Source: Rugamonas apoptosis
GTDB lineage: Bacteria; Pseudomonadota; Gammaproteobacteria; Burkholderiales; Burkholderiaceae_D
Length of the DNA: 64,000 nt
Reading direction: 5' to 3'
NCBI RefSeq assembly: GCF_014042355.1
Contig: NZ_JACEZU010000003.1
Span: 434,001-498,000, forward strand
The translations under genes were made by a program, and so were the position numbers. Shown in pieces: positions 48,607 through 56,963 of this stretch. Positions within the stretch are counted from its first letter, which is position 1; every line of letters starts with the position of its first letter. The notes under the pieces were generated by a model. It had not been told where the DNA came from. It saw only the letters and a list, made by a program, of their open reading frames with translations, and ran no database searches.

Positions 48607-49413
48607 TTACGCTGCGGTCTTTACACTCTTGAGAATCGAGCCCTCAAACATTTTTGGGGCGTAGTTCTGCAAGAAGAGAATCATCCCGGTCATCTTGCCC
48701 ACCGGGTTGCTGAACTTTGGCTCTTGGGCGTCAATAATCTTACTGATGGTGCTGATGACCGCATCGGGCGCTTCGGCTTCGTCGATACCTTTTTGGGTCG
48801 CCGCACGCACCTGTTTGCGGTAGGTGTCGTAGTCCGCGATGTTGCCGCCTGTTGACGAGACCGAATTCTCGGCCAGGTTGGTCTTGAACCAGACCGGCTC
48901 CACCATGCTCACCTTGATGTTGAAGTCGTGCAACTCAAAACGCAGCGCCTTGAAGTAGCCTTCCACAGCGTGTTTCGACGCCGAGTAATAGGAGAGGTTC
49001 GGGGGACCGATCAGGCCGACGATCGAACTGACCGTGACGATCTGGCCACTTTTCTGTTTGCGGAAGTAAGGTAGCAAGGCATTGGTGACCTTCACGGTAC
49101 CCCAGAAGTTGGTCTCGAACTGTTGGCGGCCCACTTCAATCGGCGTTTCCTCCGCAATCCCCGTTACCATGTAGCCGGCATTGTTGATCAGGACGTCAAG
49201 GTGGCGGATATGCGTGAAGAGCTCTTGCGTGAATGACTCGATGGATGTGTCATCGTCAAGATCGAGGCGCAGCAGCTTGAACGGCACGCTACGCGCATAT
49301 TTTTGCGGCTGGCGGGAAGTGCCGATTACCGTGTAGCCTTCGTTATGGAGTTTATTGGCAAGCATCAAGCCGAAGCCGGAGGATGCGCCGGTGATTAAGA
49401 CGGTTTTTTTCAT
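48607..49413 (-). CDS. Short-chain dehydrogenase/reductase (first gene of island operon)
   Basis: 268-aa classical SDR: TGASSGFGLMLANKL, LINNAGYM, IVTVSSIVGLIGPPNLSYYSASKHAVEGY with the Ser-Tyr-Lys triad. It is the first gene of the operon, divergent from the AraC-type regulator; the 227-bp gap holds the repeated operator-like sequence. Confidence 0.92.
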   Translation of the reverse strand: MKKTVLITGASSGFGLMLANKLHNEGYTVIGTSRQPQKYARSVPFKLLRLDLDDDTSIESFTQELFTHIRHLDVLINNAGYMVTGIAEETPIEVGRQQFETNFWGTVKVTNALLPYFRKQKSGQIVTVSSIVGLIGPPNLSYYSASKHAVEGYFKALRFELHDFNIKVSMVEPVWFKTNLAENSVSSTGGNIADYDTYRKQVRAATQKGIDEAEAPDAVISTISKIIDAQEPKFSNPVGKMTGMILFLQNYAPKMFEGSILKSVKTAA

Positions 49414-49538
49414 TGTGTTACCTCGTATTAGTTGGATGAAGTTGCTTAGCGATTTCGGTATAACCCGGGTGCTAAGTCATTTGTCTGCGCCCCTTACCGT
49501 TGCCGTCACTTTGCCTGCAATTCACGCCACCATCACTA

Positions 49539-49595
49539 GCCGAACACGCCAATTTGACAGCCGAACACGCCAATTGAAAACCCGTGAAATTGGCG
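49539..49595. promoter_or_regulatory. AraC-type operator: two direct repeats 21 bp apart plus inverted half-site
   Basis: GCCGAACACGCCAATT occurs at 49539-49554 and 49560-49575, exactly 21 bp (two helical turns) apart. AATTGGCG at 49588-49595 is the reverse complement of its end. Direct half-sites on one DNA face are typical of AraC-family binding. It lies between the SDR gene and the AraC-type gene. Confidence 0.7.
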
Positions 49596-49640
49596 CGTTT
49601 CGCTGTTGCGGTGGCATATTTGGCCCGCTACACTGTGCTT

Positions 49641-50696
49641 GTGAACACTAAAACCATTCTTACACCGGTAGGCCGACAGGGCCGGTCACTTGACTATGCG
49701 ATATGGCCAGGATGGCGCCTGTTGATGCAGGACGCTGGTATTGCGGCGTCGCCCGTTTTGCGGCGTGCGCAGCTTCCGGGGGATTTATTTGCGCGCCAAA
49801 ATGTCCGTCTGGATCCGGACAATTTCTTTAAGCTTTGGAAAGCGATCGATGACGAGGCTACGTCTATTGATCCAGAGCTACCTACGGCATTGCAGATAGC
49901 GAAGGTGATGTCGTCCGACTGGTTCGATCCTGAATTATTTGCCGCGCTATGCAGCGCCAACCTGGCCGGCGCGCTCGAACGGATTTCCAAATATGTCAAA
50001 CTGATCGCGCCGATGATCATCAAGATCGACCGCAGCGTTACTCACACCACGGTCACCATCGATTTCATGGACCATACCCAGCCGCCACCTGAAGTGTTCC
50101 TGACATTCAAGCTGGTGTTCTTCGTCCAGTTGGTGAGGTTGGCTACAAGGAACCATGTGCTCCCCCTGCGCGTGAGCTTGCCCTCAGCGGTTGAGGAGCG
50201 CCGTCATGGGCCGGCTTACCAGCGCTATTTCGGCATTGCTGTCACTGACGCTCCGCTGGCAACCTTGGTATTTTCGAATGAAGATATGGCGCGGCCGTTC
50301 CTGACAGAAAATCACAAAATGTGGTTATTTTTTGAGCCTTCTCTACGCCAGAGATTGGCGGATCTGGACAAGACGGCAAGTATGGTAGAGCGGGTGCGTG
50401 GCGCATTGCTAGAAGCAATACCTGCTGGTGAGGTGTCCATGCAATCGGTCAGTCGAAAGCTCGCGGTAAGTGTACGTACACTCCAGCGCCGGCTTCAAGA
50501 TGAGGGCACCAGCTTCCAACAGACGCTTGATACGTTGCGACAGTCACTTGCCCAGCACTATCTGCGCAATACAGAAATGTCGAGCGCTGAAATCTCTTTC
50601 CTGCTGGGCTTTGAGGACTCTAACTCGTTTGCCAGAGCGTTCCAATCTTGGACAGGCAAGACCCCGCAGACTGTACGCATTAAAGGTAATGTGTAG
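49641..50696 (+). CDS. AraC-family transcriptional regulator
   Basis: About 351 aa. The N-terminal part is of the arabinose-binding/OruR-like domain type (LDYAIWPGWRLLMQDAGIAASPVL). The C-terminal double helix-turn-helix is VSMQSVSRKLAVSVRTLQRRLQDEGTSF and EISFLLGFEDSNSFARAFQSWTGKTP. It probably activates the divergent five-gene operon. The start is uncertain: GTG 49641 is used because an earlier GTG at 49584 would run through the operator repeats. Confidence 0.85.
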   Translation: MNTKTILTPVGRQGRSLDYAIWPGWRLLMQDAGIAASPVLRRAQLPGDLFARQNVRLDPDNFFKLWKAIDDEATSIDPELPTALQIAKVMSSDWFDPELFAALCSANLAGALERISKYVKLIAPMIIKIDRSVTHTTVTIDFMDHTQPPPEVFLTFKLVFFVQLVRLATRNHVLPLRVSLPSAVEERRHGPAYQRYFGIAVTDAPLATLVFSNEDMARPFLTENHKMWLFFEPSLRQRLADLDKTASMVERVRGALLEAIPAGEVSMQSVSRKLAVSVRTLQRRLQDEGTSFQQTLDTLRQSLAQHYLRNTEMSSAEISFLLGFEDSNSFARAFQSWTGKTPQTVRIKGNV

Positions 50697-50762
50697 GGAA
50701 GCCATGAGTAAAGCAGCAAGTTGGCCAAGTAACTCATCCACCCACTGGGAAGTGGCGTGATC

Positions 50763-52305
50763 TCAAAGGGCTGCTGGCAGGTTGCAGTTCCACGGCAAGA
50801 AATCATCAACCTGGTTGACGGGATGATCGGCGATCTGCGTCAGGACATGACGTAACCAGGCTTCGGGGTCGACACCGTTCAGCTTGGCCGTGCCGATCAG
50901 CGAGTAGATCGCGGCGGCGCGCTCCCCACCGCTGTCTGCGCCGGCAAACAGATAATTACGTCGGCCGATGGCGACGCCGCGCAAGGCGCGTTCGGCCGCC
51001 GAGTTATCAATCTCGACAGCCCCGTCTTCGCAGTAGCGCAGCAAGGCCGGCCAGAGTTTGAGCGCGTACAGGATCGCCGCCGCAGTGTCGGACTTGCGCG
51101 ATAGCGTTTCGAGCGTGGTACGCAGCCAGCGTTCCAGGTCATCGAGTAGCGGACGAGAGCGGGCTTGCCGAACCTGTCTTCGCTCGTCGGGCGGCTTGCC
51201 CCGGATCTCGGCCTCAATGACATAGAGCTCGGCAATCCGGCGCAGCGCCTCGGTTGTCAGCGGCGTCACGCGCGCGGCGTGCAGGTCGTGGAATTTGCGC
51301 CGCGCGTGCGCCCAGCAGGCCGCTTCGTGGATCGTGCCGTTATCGAACAAGGCGTTGAAGGCGGCGTAGGCATCAGCTTGCAGCACACCTTTGAACCGGG
51401 CCAGGTGGGGTCTGCGGATGGATGCCCTTACGGTCAGGAGTATAGGCAAACCAGACCGCTGGCGGCGAGGTGTCGCCGGCTGGCCGGTCATCGCGCACAT
51501 AGGTCCACAAACGCGCCGTCTTGGTCTTGCCGTTGCCCGGTGCCAGCACAGGAATCGGGGTGTCATCGGCATGCAGTTTCGATACAACCAGCACGTGGCG
51601 GCGAATGGCGTTGACCAGCGGACGAAGCAACGCGCTGGCGGCGCCGACCCAACTCGCCAGCAGCGCGCGATCCAGGTCGACGCCTTCGCGGGCGTAGATG
51701 ACGGCTTGGCGGTACAGCGGTAGATGATCAGCAAACTTGGCCACCAGGATGTGCGCCAGCAGACCGGGGCCGGCGATCCCGCGTTCGATCGGCCGGCTTG
51801 GGGCCGGCGCCTGGACGATGGCGTCGCAGCAGGCGCATGCCAGTTTGGGGCGTACATGACGGATCACGCGGAAGCTGGCCGGCACGAATTCCAGCTGCTC
51901 CGCCACGTCCTCGCCCAGCGGCCGCAGCCCGCCTCCACAAGCAGGACAAGCATCGGCCGTCGGCGCATAGACCTTCTCATCTCGTGGCAAATGATCGGGC
52001 AAAGGCCGCCGCACCGATTTCTTGCGCGGCTCCTGGTCGGGGGCCGGCATCTCGCGTGCCGCCTCGGCTTCGTCGGCCTGCAGGTCTTCCAGTTGCAGCT
52101 CTAATTGTTCGATCTGATGGTCCAGCTTTTCCGACTTGCGGCCGAACTGCATGCGCCGCAGTTTGGCGATCTGCAGCTTGAGGTGTTCGATCTCGACGGC
52201 GCGCGTGTTCAGTTGCTCGCGCAAACCCTCCACCACCTCGTCTTGGGCGAGCAGCAGCGCCTTCAAGGCGGCGATGTCGTTGGGCAGGTCGGCAAGGCTG
52301 AGCAT
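50763..52305 (-). pseudogene. tnpC: IS66 transposase TnpC, frameshifted
   Basis: Two overlapping frames together give the complete DDE transposase. The first part has the coiled-coil start, the zinc CPACGGGL and [11 protein letters not shown]; the second has [29 protein letters not shown] and [11 protein letters not shown]. The break is at a C4 run on the minus strand (51407-51410): one C fewer would restore QTHLARFKG. The ends look intact, so this is a single-base lesion or a sequencing error. Confidence 0.9.
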
Positions 52306-52334
52306 ACGCCAAGTTTACGCGAGCCTTGTAACGT

Positions 52335-52682
52335 TTACAAGGCAGACGTTGGTTTCCAGGTCCGTTCCGGCCGCCGCCAGTCTATGCCTTCGAGCAGCAT
52401 CGACAGCTGCGCTTGCGTCAGCGCTACCGAGCCGTTGGTAGCTTGCGGCCAGACGAAGCGCCCGCGCTCCAGCCGCTTGGCCAACAGGCACAGGCCATCG
52501 CCGCTCCACCACAGTAATTTGATGAGGTCGCCGCGTCGGCCACGAAATACAAACACGTGGCCGCTGAACGGATCCTCCTCCAGGGCCGTTTGCACTTTCG
52601 CAGCCAGGCCATTGAAGCCGGAGCGCATGTCGGTGGTGCCGGCGGCGAGCCAGACCTTGGTGCCAGTGGGCAGCCCGATCAT
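52335..52682 (-). CDS. tnpB: IS66 accessory protein TnpB
   Basis: 115-aa IS66 Orf2: VWLAAGTTDMRSGFNGLAAKVQ, then HVFVFRGRRGDLIKLLWWSGDGLCL. Required with TnpA for IS66 transposition. It overlaps the end of tnpA by 4 bp. Confidence 0.95.
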   Translation of the reverse strand: MIGLPTGTKVWLAAGTTDMRSGFNGLAAKVQTALEEDPFSGHVFVFRGRRGDLIKLLWWSGDGLCLLAKRLERGRFVWPQATNGSVALTQAQLSMLLEGIDWRRPERTWKPTSAL

Positions 52683-53065
52683 CGCAGAACCCGGTCTAGC
52701 ACCTGCGCCAATATGGCTGTATTAGGCTGCCCTTCGATCCGCACGCGGACCTCGCCCAACTCAAGCACGATAATGCCGTCGGCATCGGAGCAATTATTAC
52801 TTGGTGCCGGCGCCGTTGGCGCCAGCATCAGCGGCAACAGGCAATCGTCTCGCATCAATGCAGGTACGCCAAGGCGTCCTTGTTGATACATCCGGCGCCA
52901 GCTGAAGACTTGGTTGGCATTGACGCCGTGCTCACGCGCGATGCGCGCGACCGAAGCGCCAGGCTCCAGCGACAGCGCCACCAGGGCGCGTTTGAACTCC
53001 AATGGATGCTGGCGATATTGGCCACGTGCATTGGTGGAAATGATCGGTTGAAAATTTGTGTCCAT
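52679..53065 (-). CDS. tnpA: IS66 accessory protein TnpA
   Basis: 128-aa protein with an HTH: EFKRALVALSLEPGASVARIAREHGVNANQVFSWRRMY, in pieces, the usual IS66 TnpA fold. The start MDTNFQP was preferred over a 7-residue longer frame. First gene of the element. Confidence 0.93.
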   Translation of the reverse strand: MDTNFQPIISTNARGQYRQHPLEFKRALVALSLEPGASVARIAREHGVNANQVFSWRRMYQQGRLGVPALMRDDCLLPLMLAPTAPAPSNNCSDADGIIVLELGEVRVRIEGQPNTAILAQVLDRVLR

Positions 53066-53380
53066 AATCGAGAATTGTGGGCACAAATACTGTGCCGAAA
53101 TTCGATCATGGATGACGCTGGCCAGGCAGTCCAGACGGCGCTGGGAAGACGCTTACGCTTGTCCGACGTTTCCATCTTGAAAAAGTCGCGCCGACCCATC
53201 CGCTATATCAAGCGGCTCGTCAATTCGGCCCAGTATCAGAAGGCGATTGCCGACCTAAAAAAAATACGAGGGCCGTGCCGTAGGGCGTGTTAATTCGTCG
53301 GTTATCGGAAAATGAACCGGTAATAGGCGGCTACGGCGATAAGGACCAAGCCCGGCGAGCCGTCAAGCCGCCGGGCCAGG

Positions 53381-54616
53381 TTACATGAAGTTGCGGGTGT
53401 GGAGCGCCGACAGCTGTTGCGCCGCGTCCTTGCCAAAGCCCAGCTTTTCCAGCCGGGCCTGGCGTCCCTCGGCCATGTCCACCATCAGTTCCTGCACGCG
53501 CTGGTAGCCGGTGGCGATGGCGGCGGGCGTGAATTCGCCGGCCGCCAGCAGGATCAGGGCGTCGAACACTTCCTCGTTCAAGCCAGAAGTGCCGGACAGC
53601 GCGTCGTTGCGCGACTGGACCGCGTTGGCCAGCCGGGTGCGGAACGCCGGTTCCTGCTCCAGCCGCGAGGCCAGGTGCGTCATGCCGAAGGCGACGTGGC
53701 GCGCTTCGTCGCGCGCGGCCAGGCGCGCGATCTGGCGCGTGACGGGATCGGGCGCGTGGGTGTGCAGGAACTGCAGCAGGCTGACGAAAGTGCCTTCGCC
53801 CAGCACGGACAGCAGGAATTCAGCCACCGAAAAGTCGGCCTCGTCGAGCAGGGTCTTGAGCGAATTCTGGCCGCCGGCCGTCGACAGCGCCGGTTCCTTG
53901 CCCTTTAATCGCACGCGCCGCGTGAACACGTCGATGTGGCGCGCCTCGTCGGCGCACTGGATCGCCAGCACGGCCTGCACTTCGCGGAAGTGCGGATGCA
54001 ACTGGCCCAGGAAGCGGGCCGGCACCACCAGCGCCGCCACTTCGTTCTCGATCATGTAGGTCAGTACCTGGACCACGGCGTCTTCCACGATGTCGGGCAG
54101 TTCGAACGGCGCGTTCCAGTCGATGGCGGTTTCGGGATCCCATTGCGCGGCGGCGGCCTGCGCGTACAGGTCGGCGGCGCGGCCGGCCCACACTTCGCTC
54201 TTTTGATCGAGCCGGAAGTGCATGGCGGGCGAACCGGCTTCCACCGTCGCGCCGCGCGCGGCCAGGCCCCAGCGCGGTTGCGCGTGGTCGGCCACGGCGC
54301 CTTCCAGCGCGGGATCGGCATGGCCCGTATGCATGGCGCCGCGCCAGCGGCCGGCCTGCACATGGCCGCGCGTGACGTGGGCCACCATCTGCCCGTCCTG
54401 TTCAACGATCTGGCAGGAGTGGCCCTGGCTGCGGCACCAGGCCGCGAGCTGGCTGTCCCAGCCCGCGCTGGCGCCGGTCACGGCGATCTCGCCGCCGGGC
54501 GCCACGTCCAGCAGCGCGTGCTTGACCAGCAGGTGGGCGCCGGCGTCGAAGCCCAGCGCCTCAATATCGATAGTCGGTCGCAAGGATATTCCCTTCGGCG
54601 TCATAGAAACGCTCAT
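53381..54616 (-). CDS. TusA-like domain fused to a diiron ferritin-like protein
   Basis: 411 aa. Residues ~15-85 look like the TusA/SirA sulfur-carrier fold (IDIEALGFDAG, KHALLDVAPGGEIAVTG, AAWCRSQGHS), but the catalytic CP motif is replaced by FDAG. Residues ~170-330 form a ferritin-like four-helix bundle with the ligands of a diiron site: a glutamate near residue 190, DEARH at 223-227, a glutamate near 274 and DEARH at 303-307. This is the layout of oxygenases such as AurF-type N-oxygenases. No reaction can be assigned. Last of three tightly spaced genes; its start overlaps the upstream gene by about 50 bp. Confidence 0.75.
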   Translation of the reverse strand: MSVSMTPKGISLRPTIDIEALGFDAGAHLLVKHALLDVAPGGEIAVTGASAGWDSQLAAWCRSQGHSCQIVEQDGQMVAHVTRGHVQAGRWRGAMHTGHADPALEGAVADHAQPRWGLAARGATVEAGSPAMHFRLDQKSEVWAGRAADLYAQAAAAQWDPETAIDWNAPFELPDIVEDAVVQVLTYMIENEVAALVVPARFLGQLHPHFREVQAVLAIQCADEARHIDVFTRRVRLKGKEPALSTAGGQNSLKTLLDEADFSVAEFLLSVLGEGTFVSLLQFLHTHAPDPVTRQIARLAARDEARHVAFGMTHLASRLEQEPAFRTRLANAVQSRNDALSGTSGLNEEVFDALILLAAGEFTPAAIATGYQRVQELMVDMAEGRQARLEKLGFGKDAAQQLSALHTRNFM

Positions 54617-55421
54617 CGTCGGTGGCGCGGATCAGGGCGTCGTAGCCGCTGGTACGGCCGGGCAGCCAGGTCTTGAGGCCTTCCAGTTCCAGCAGCGGGC
54701 GCACTTCCGGATCGTCCCAGCGCATGGCCAGCAGCAGCTCCGTGAAGCGGGTGATGGCCGCTTCCGGCGCGCCGGGGCTGACCGTGAAATTGCAGTGGTC
54801 GAACGGGCTGGTGCGGGTCAGGATGCGGGTGGCGCTGGCCGGCAGGATGCCTTCGCGCGAGAAAGCCATATGGTTACTGTCGATCATCCAGGCCGCGTCG
54901 ATCTGGCCCGCCATCAGGGCCAGCGCCGCGTCGCGCTCGCCGCCGATATGGTCGCCATGCTTGCCGCCCAGGACGTCGAAACGCTGGGCCGTGAAGTCGC
55001 GGCCGGCCAGCAGGCCGTGCTGGCGCAGGTGGTCGAGCGGGATCAGGCGGGCTTGTGGCGAGTCGATGGCGCCGAAACCGATCCTCTTGCCGGCCAGCGC
55101 GTCCAGCGTGGCGGGGGCGCTCGCGTCGTCGCGCGTCACCAGCACCGAGGTCAGGTCGCAATCGCTGTCGCGCATGGCGATGGCGCGCACCTGCTGGCCG
55201 CGCGCGCGGGCCATGCGCTCGGCCCGCACCCATGCCAGCGGCGAGTTCCACGCCAGCGCGATGCTGCCGTCGAACTGCGCTTCCACCTGGCGTTCGTAGT
55301 TGGAATAGAGGATGTAATCGAACTCAAAGCCGTTGCGGCGGAAGTACTCCTTGAAGCCTTCCCAGATCGTCACGACTTTCGGCGCGTAGGCGACGGCGCC
55401 CATCATCAATGGTTGGGTCAT
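54561..55421 (-). CDS. PhnD-like substrate-binding protein without signal peptide
   Basis: 286-aa periplasmic-binding-protein fold, closest to PhnD/phosphonate and NMT1-like binders (IALAWNSPLAWVRAERM, DLTSVLVTRDD, LAGKRIGFGAIDSPQARLIPLDHLRQHG). The N-terminus MTQPLMMGAVAYAPKVVTIW has no signal peptide, and no ABC permease or ATPase is nearby, so it probably acts in the cytosol. AAGGAG precedes the ATG, 10 bp after the upstream stop. Confidence 0.8.
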   Translation of the reverse strand: MTQPLMMGAVAYAPKVVTIWEGFKEYFRRNGFEFDYILYSNYERQVEAQFDGSIALAWNSPLAWVRAERMARARGQQVRAIAMRDSDCDLTSVLVTRDDASAPATLDALAGKRIGFGAIDSPQARLIPLDHLRQHGLLAGRDFTAQRFDVLGGKHGDHIGGERDAALALMAGQIDAAWMIDSNHMAFSREGILPASATRILTRTSPFDHCNFTVSPGAPEAAITRFTELLLAMRWDDPEVRPLLELEGLKTWLPGRTSGYDALIRATDDERFYDAEGNILATDYRY

Positions 55422-55431
55422 CGCGCGCTCC

Positions 55432-56550
55432 TTAACCGAACACCGGCATGCCGCACACGGCCTTACCGATAAAGTCGAACAACACATCGGAGGTCGGCGC
55501 CATGACGGATGCGGCACGGGCATCGCGGAAGTAGCGTTCCACGCCCAGGTCCTTGCGGAAGGCGGCGCCGCCGCAGACGCGCATGGCGGTGTCGCTCACT
55601 TCCAGCGCCGCTTCGGCCGCCGCCGCTTTCACTTGCATCACGCGCAGCATGGCGTCCGGCCGGCCTTGGGCCAGCGCGCTCACGGTGTCGTCGCGCAGGG
55701 TACGCACCATGTCGGCCTGGATGCGGGCGCGGGCGATGTAGGCGCGGATGGTGGGTAGGTCGGCCAGCGCGCTGTTGATGTGTTCCAGCTTGCTGGCGCC
55801 GACGTGGGCACAGGCCGTTTCCAGCACGGCGTCCATCAGGCCGACCGAGCAGGTGGCGATCAGGGTGGCGAATACGGGCAGCACGGCGCCGATCATCACG
55901 TCGAAACCGCCGCCGTCCACGCCCAGCAGGGCCGAGCGCGGCACGCGCACGCCTTTGGCCGTCAGCGGCGAGGAACGGTTGCCGCGCAGGCCCAGGCCGT
56001 CGAATTGTTTGACTTCGCTCAGGCCAGCGGCCTTGCTGTCGACCAGCCACAGGGAGCTGGCGCCTTCCGCCGCCATCGGGCCGGTGGACCAGACGTAGGA
56101 ATCGGCTTCGCCGGCCGAAGTGACCATGGTCTTGCTGCTGTCGATGATCACGTGGTCGCCGTCGGCGCGGGCCGTGCCCACGGGCGCCCAGAAGTGGCTG
56201 CGCGAACCGGTGTCGGACCAGGCCAGGGTGCTCAGGTGGCGGCCGGCGGCGATGTCGCGCCGCACGGCATCACTGCCCGATTTTTCCAGCACGGTGGTGG
56301 CGCAGTAGTGCATGCACACCACCATGGCTGTCGAGGGGCAGGCCTTGGCGATGCGCTCGATCACCTGTGCCGCCTCGGCCAGGCCCAGGCCCATGCCGCC
56401 GACGGTGGTGGCGCTGATCAGGCCGAGCAGGCCGGATTCGCCCAGCGCACGGATGGCGGCGCGGGGAAAGGCCGCGTCACGGTCGGTCGCTTGCGCCGCC
56501 GGGGCGATGGTGTTCTGGACGATGGTGTCGAGTTTTTGCAGGTAGGTCAT
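55432..56550 (-). CDS. Acyl-CoA dehydrogenase-fold flavoprotein
   Basis: 372 aa with the acyl-CoA dehydrogenase fold: AIRALGESGLLGLI, the FAD region TMVTSAGEADSYVWSTG, and GGAAFRKDLGVERYFRDAR. The catalytic glutamate that normally follows in YEGT is absent: the site reads VMAPTSD. Such variants are often flavin-dependent monooxygenases. First gene of the operon with the PhnD-like and TusA/diiron genes. Confidence 0.85.
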   Translation of the reverse strand: MTYLQKLDTIVQNTIAPAAQATDRDAAFPRAAIRALGESGLLGLISATTVGGMGLGLAEAAQVIERIAKACPSTAMVVCMHYCATTVLEKSGSDAVRRDIAAGRHLSTLAWSDTGSRSHFWAPVGTARADGDHVIIDSSKTMVTSAGEADSYVWSTGPMAAEGASSLWLVDSKAAGLSEVKQFDGLGLRGNRSSPLTAKGVRVPRSALLGVDGGGFDVMIGAVLPVFATLIATCSVGLMDAVLETACAHVGASKLEHINSALADLPTIRAYIARARIQADMVRTLRDDTVSALAQGRPDAMLRVMQVKAAAAEAALEVSDTAMRVCGGAAFRKDLGVERYFRDARAASVMAPTSDVLFDFIGKAVCGMPVFG

Positions 56551-56918
56551 GGCATCCCTTGTTTGAAATCGATGGGACGCTGCCTCGCGCAGTGGTGAAC
56601 AACAGGGAGCGGCGACGGGCTGTCGCCGGCGCGAATGCGGATGGGCGGACGGAATCCGCGCATGGGATGGCGCACCTCTCTATGTCCTGCTCGACCTGCG
56701 TGCTGGCAGCGCTTGGAAACGGTACATGCCATCGTGTTCGTCGCTCGCACCAGCCACGCACGGGCCGTCAGACCCGGTACAGTTCAGGTGAACCTGTACT
56801 CGGCGTTACGGCGGACCGGTTTGAAACAAACCTGATGGTGGGCGCAGTGTAGCAGAGGCGGGGCGCCCGCTGCAAAGATGATACGCTTGCAGCGGGTTGT
56901 GAAATCAAGGACGTTACA
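56551..56918. other. Gap upstream of the flavoprotein operon
   Basis: About 370 bp without a convincing gene. A near-palindrome, GTACAG-N11-CTGTAC at 56777-56799, could be an operator for the leftward operon. Confidence 0.4.
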
Positions 56919-56963
56919 CTTCGCGCAGTTATGCCTCGCGCAGTTATACCTCGCGCAGTTATA
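56919..56963. repeat. 15-bp tandem repeat with repeated stop codon at the dbpA 3' end
   Basis: Three 15-bp units (plus-strand core CGCGCAGTTAT). On the coding (minus) strand each unit repeats GAG-GTA-TAA, so the dbpA stop is followed in frame by further LRE(V/A)-stop copies. Confidence 0.9.

Larger units (their letters stand above)
50729..53156 (-). mobile_element. IS66-family element (frameshifted)
   Basis: Contains tnpA, tnpB and tnpC in the usual IS66 order. The right end starts GTAAGCGTCTTCCC (minus strand from 53156), typical for IS66; the left end is a weaker match, GTAACTCATCCACCCA from 50729. The 8-bp flanks differ, so no target-site duplication is seen. The transposase gene is broken. 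Confidence 0.75.

Noticed and set aside
50729..50744. Target-site duplication of the IS66 element
   Set aside because: The 8 bp outside the two candidate ends (TTGGCCAA and GCTTGTCC) do not match.
52880..53293. Plus-strand frame across the IS66 right end
   Set aside because: Antisense to tnpA for most of its length; the tail after 53156 has no recognisable match.
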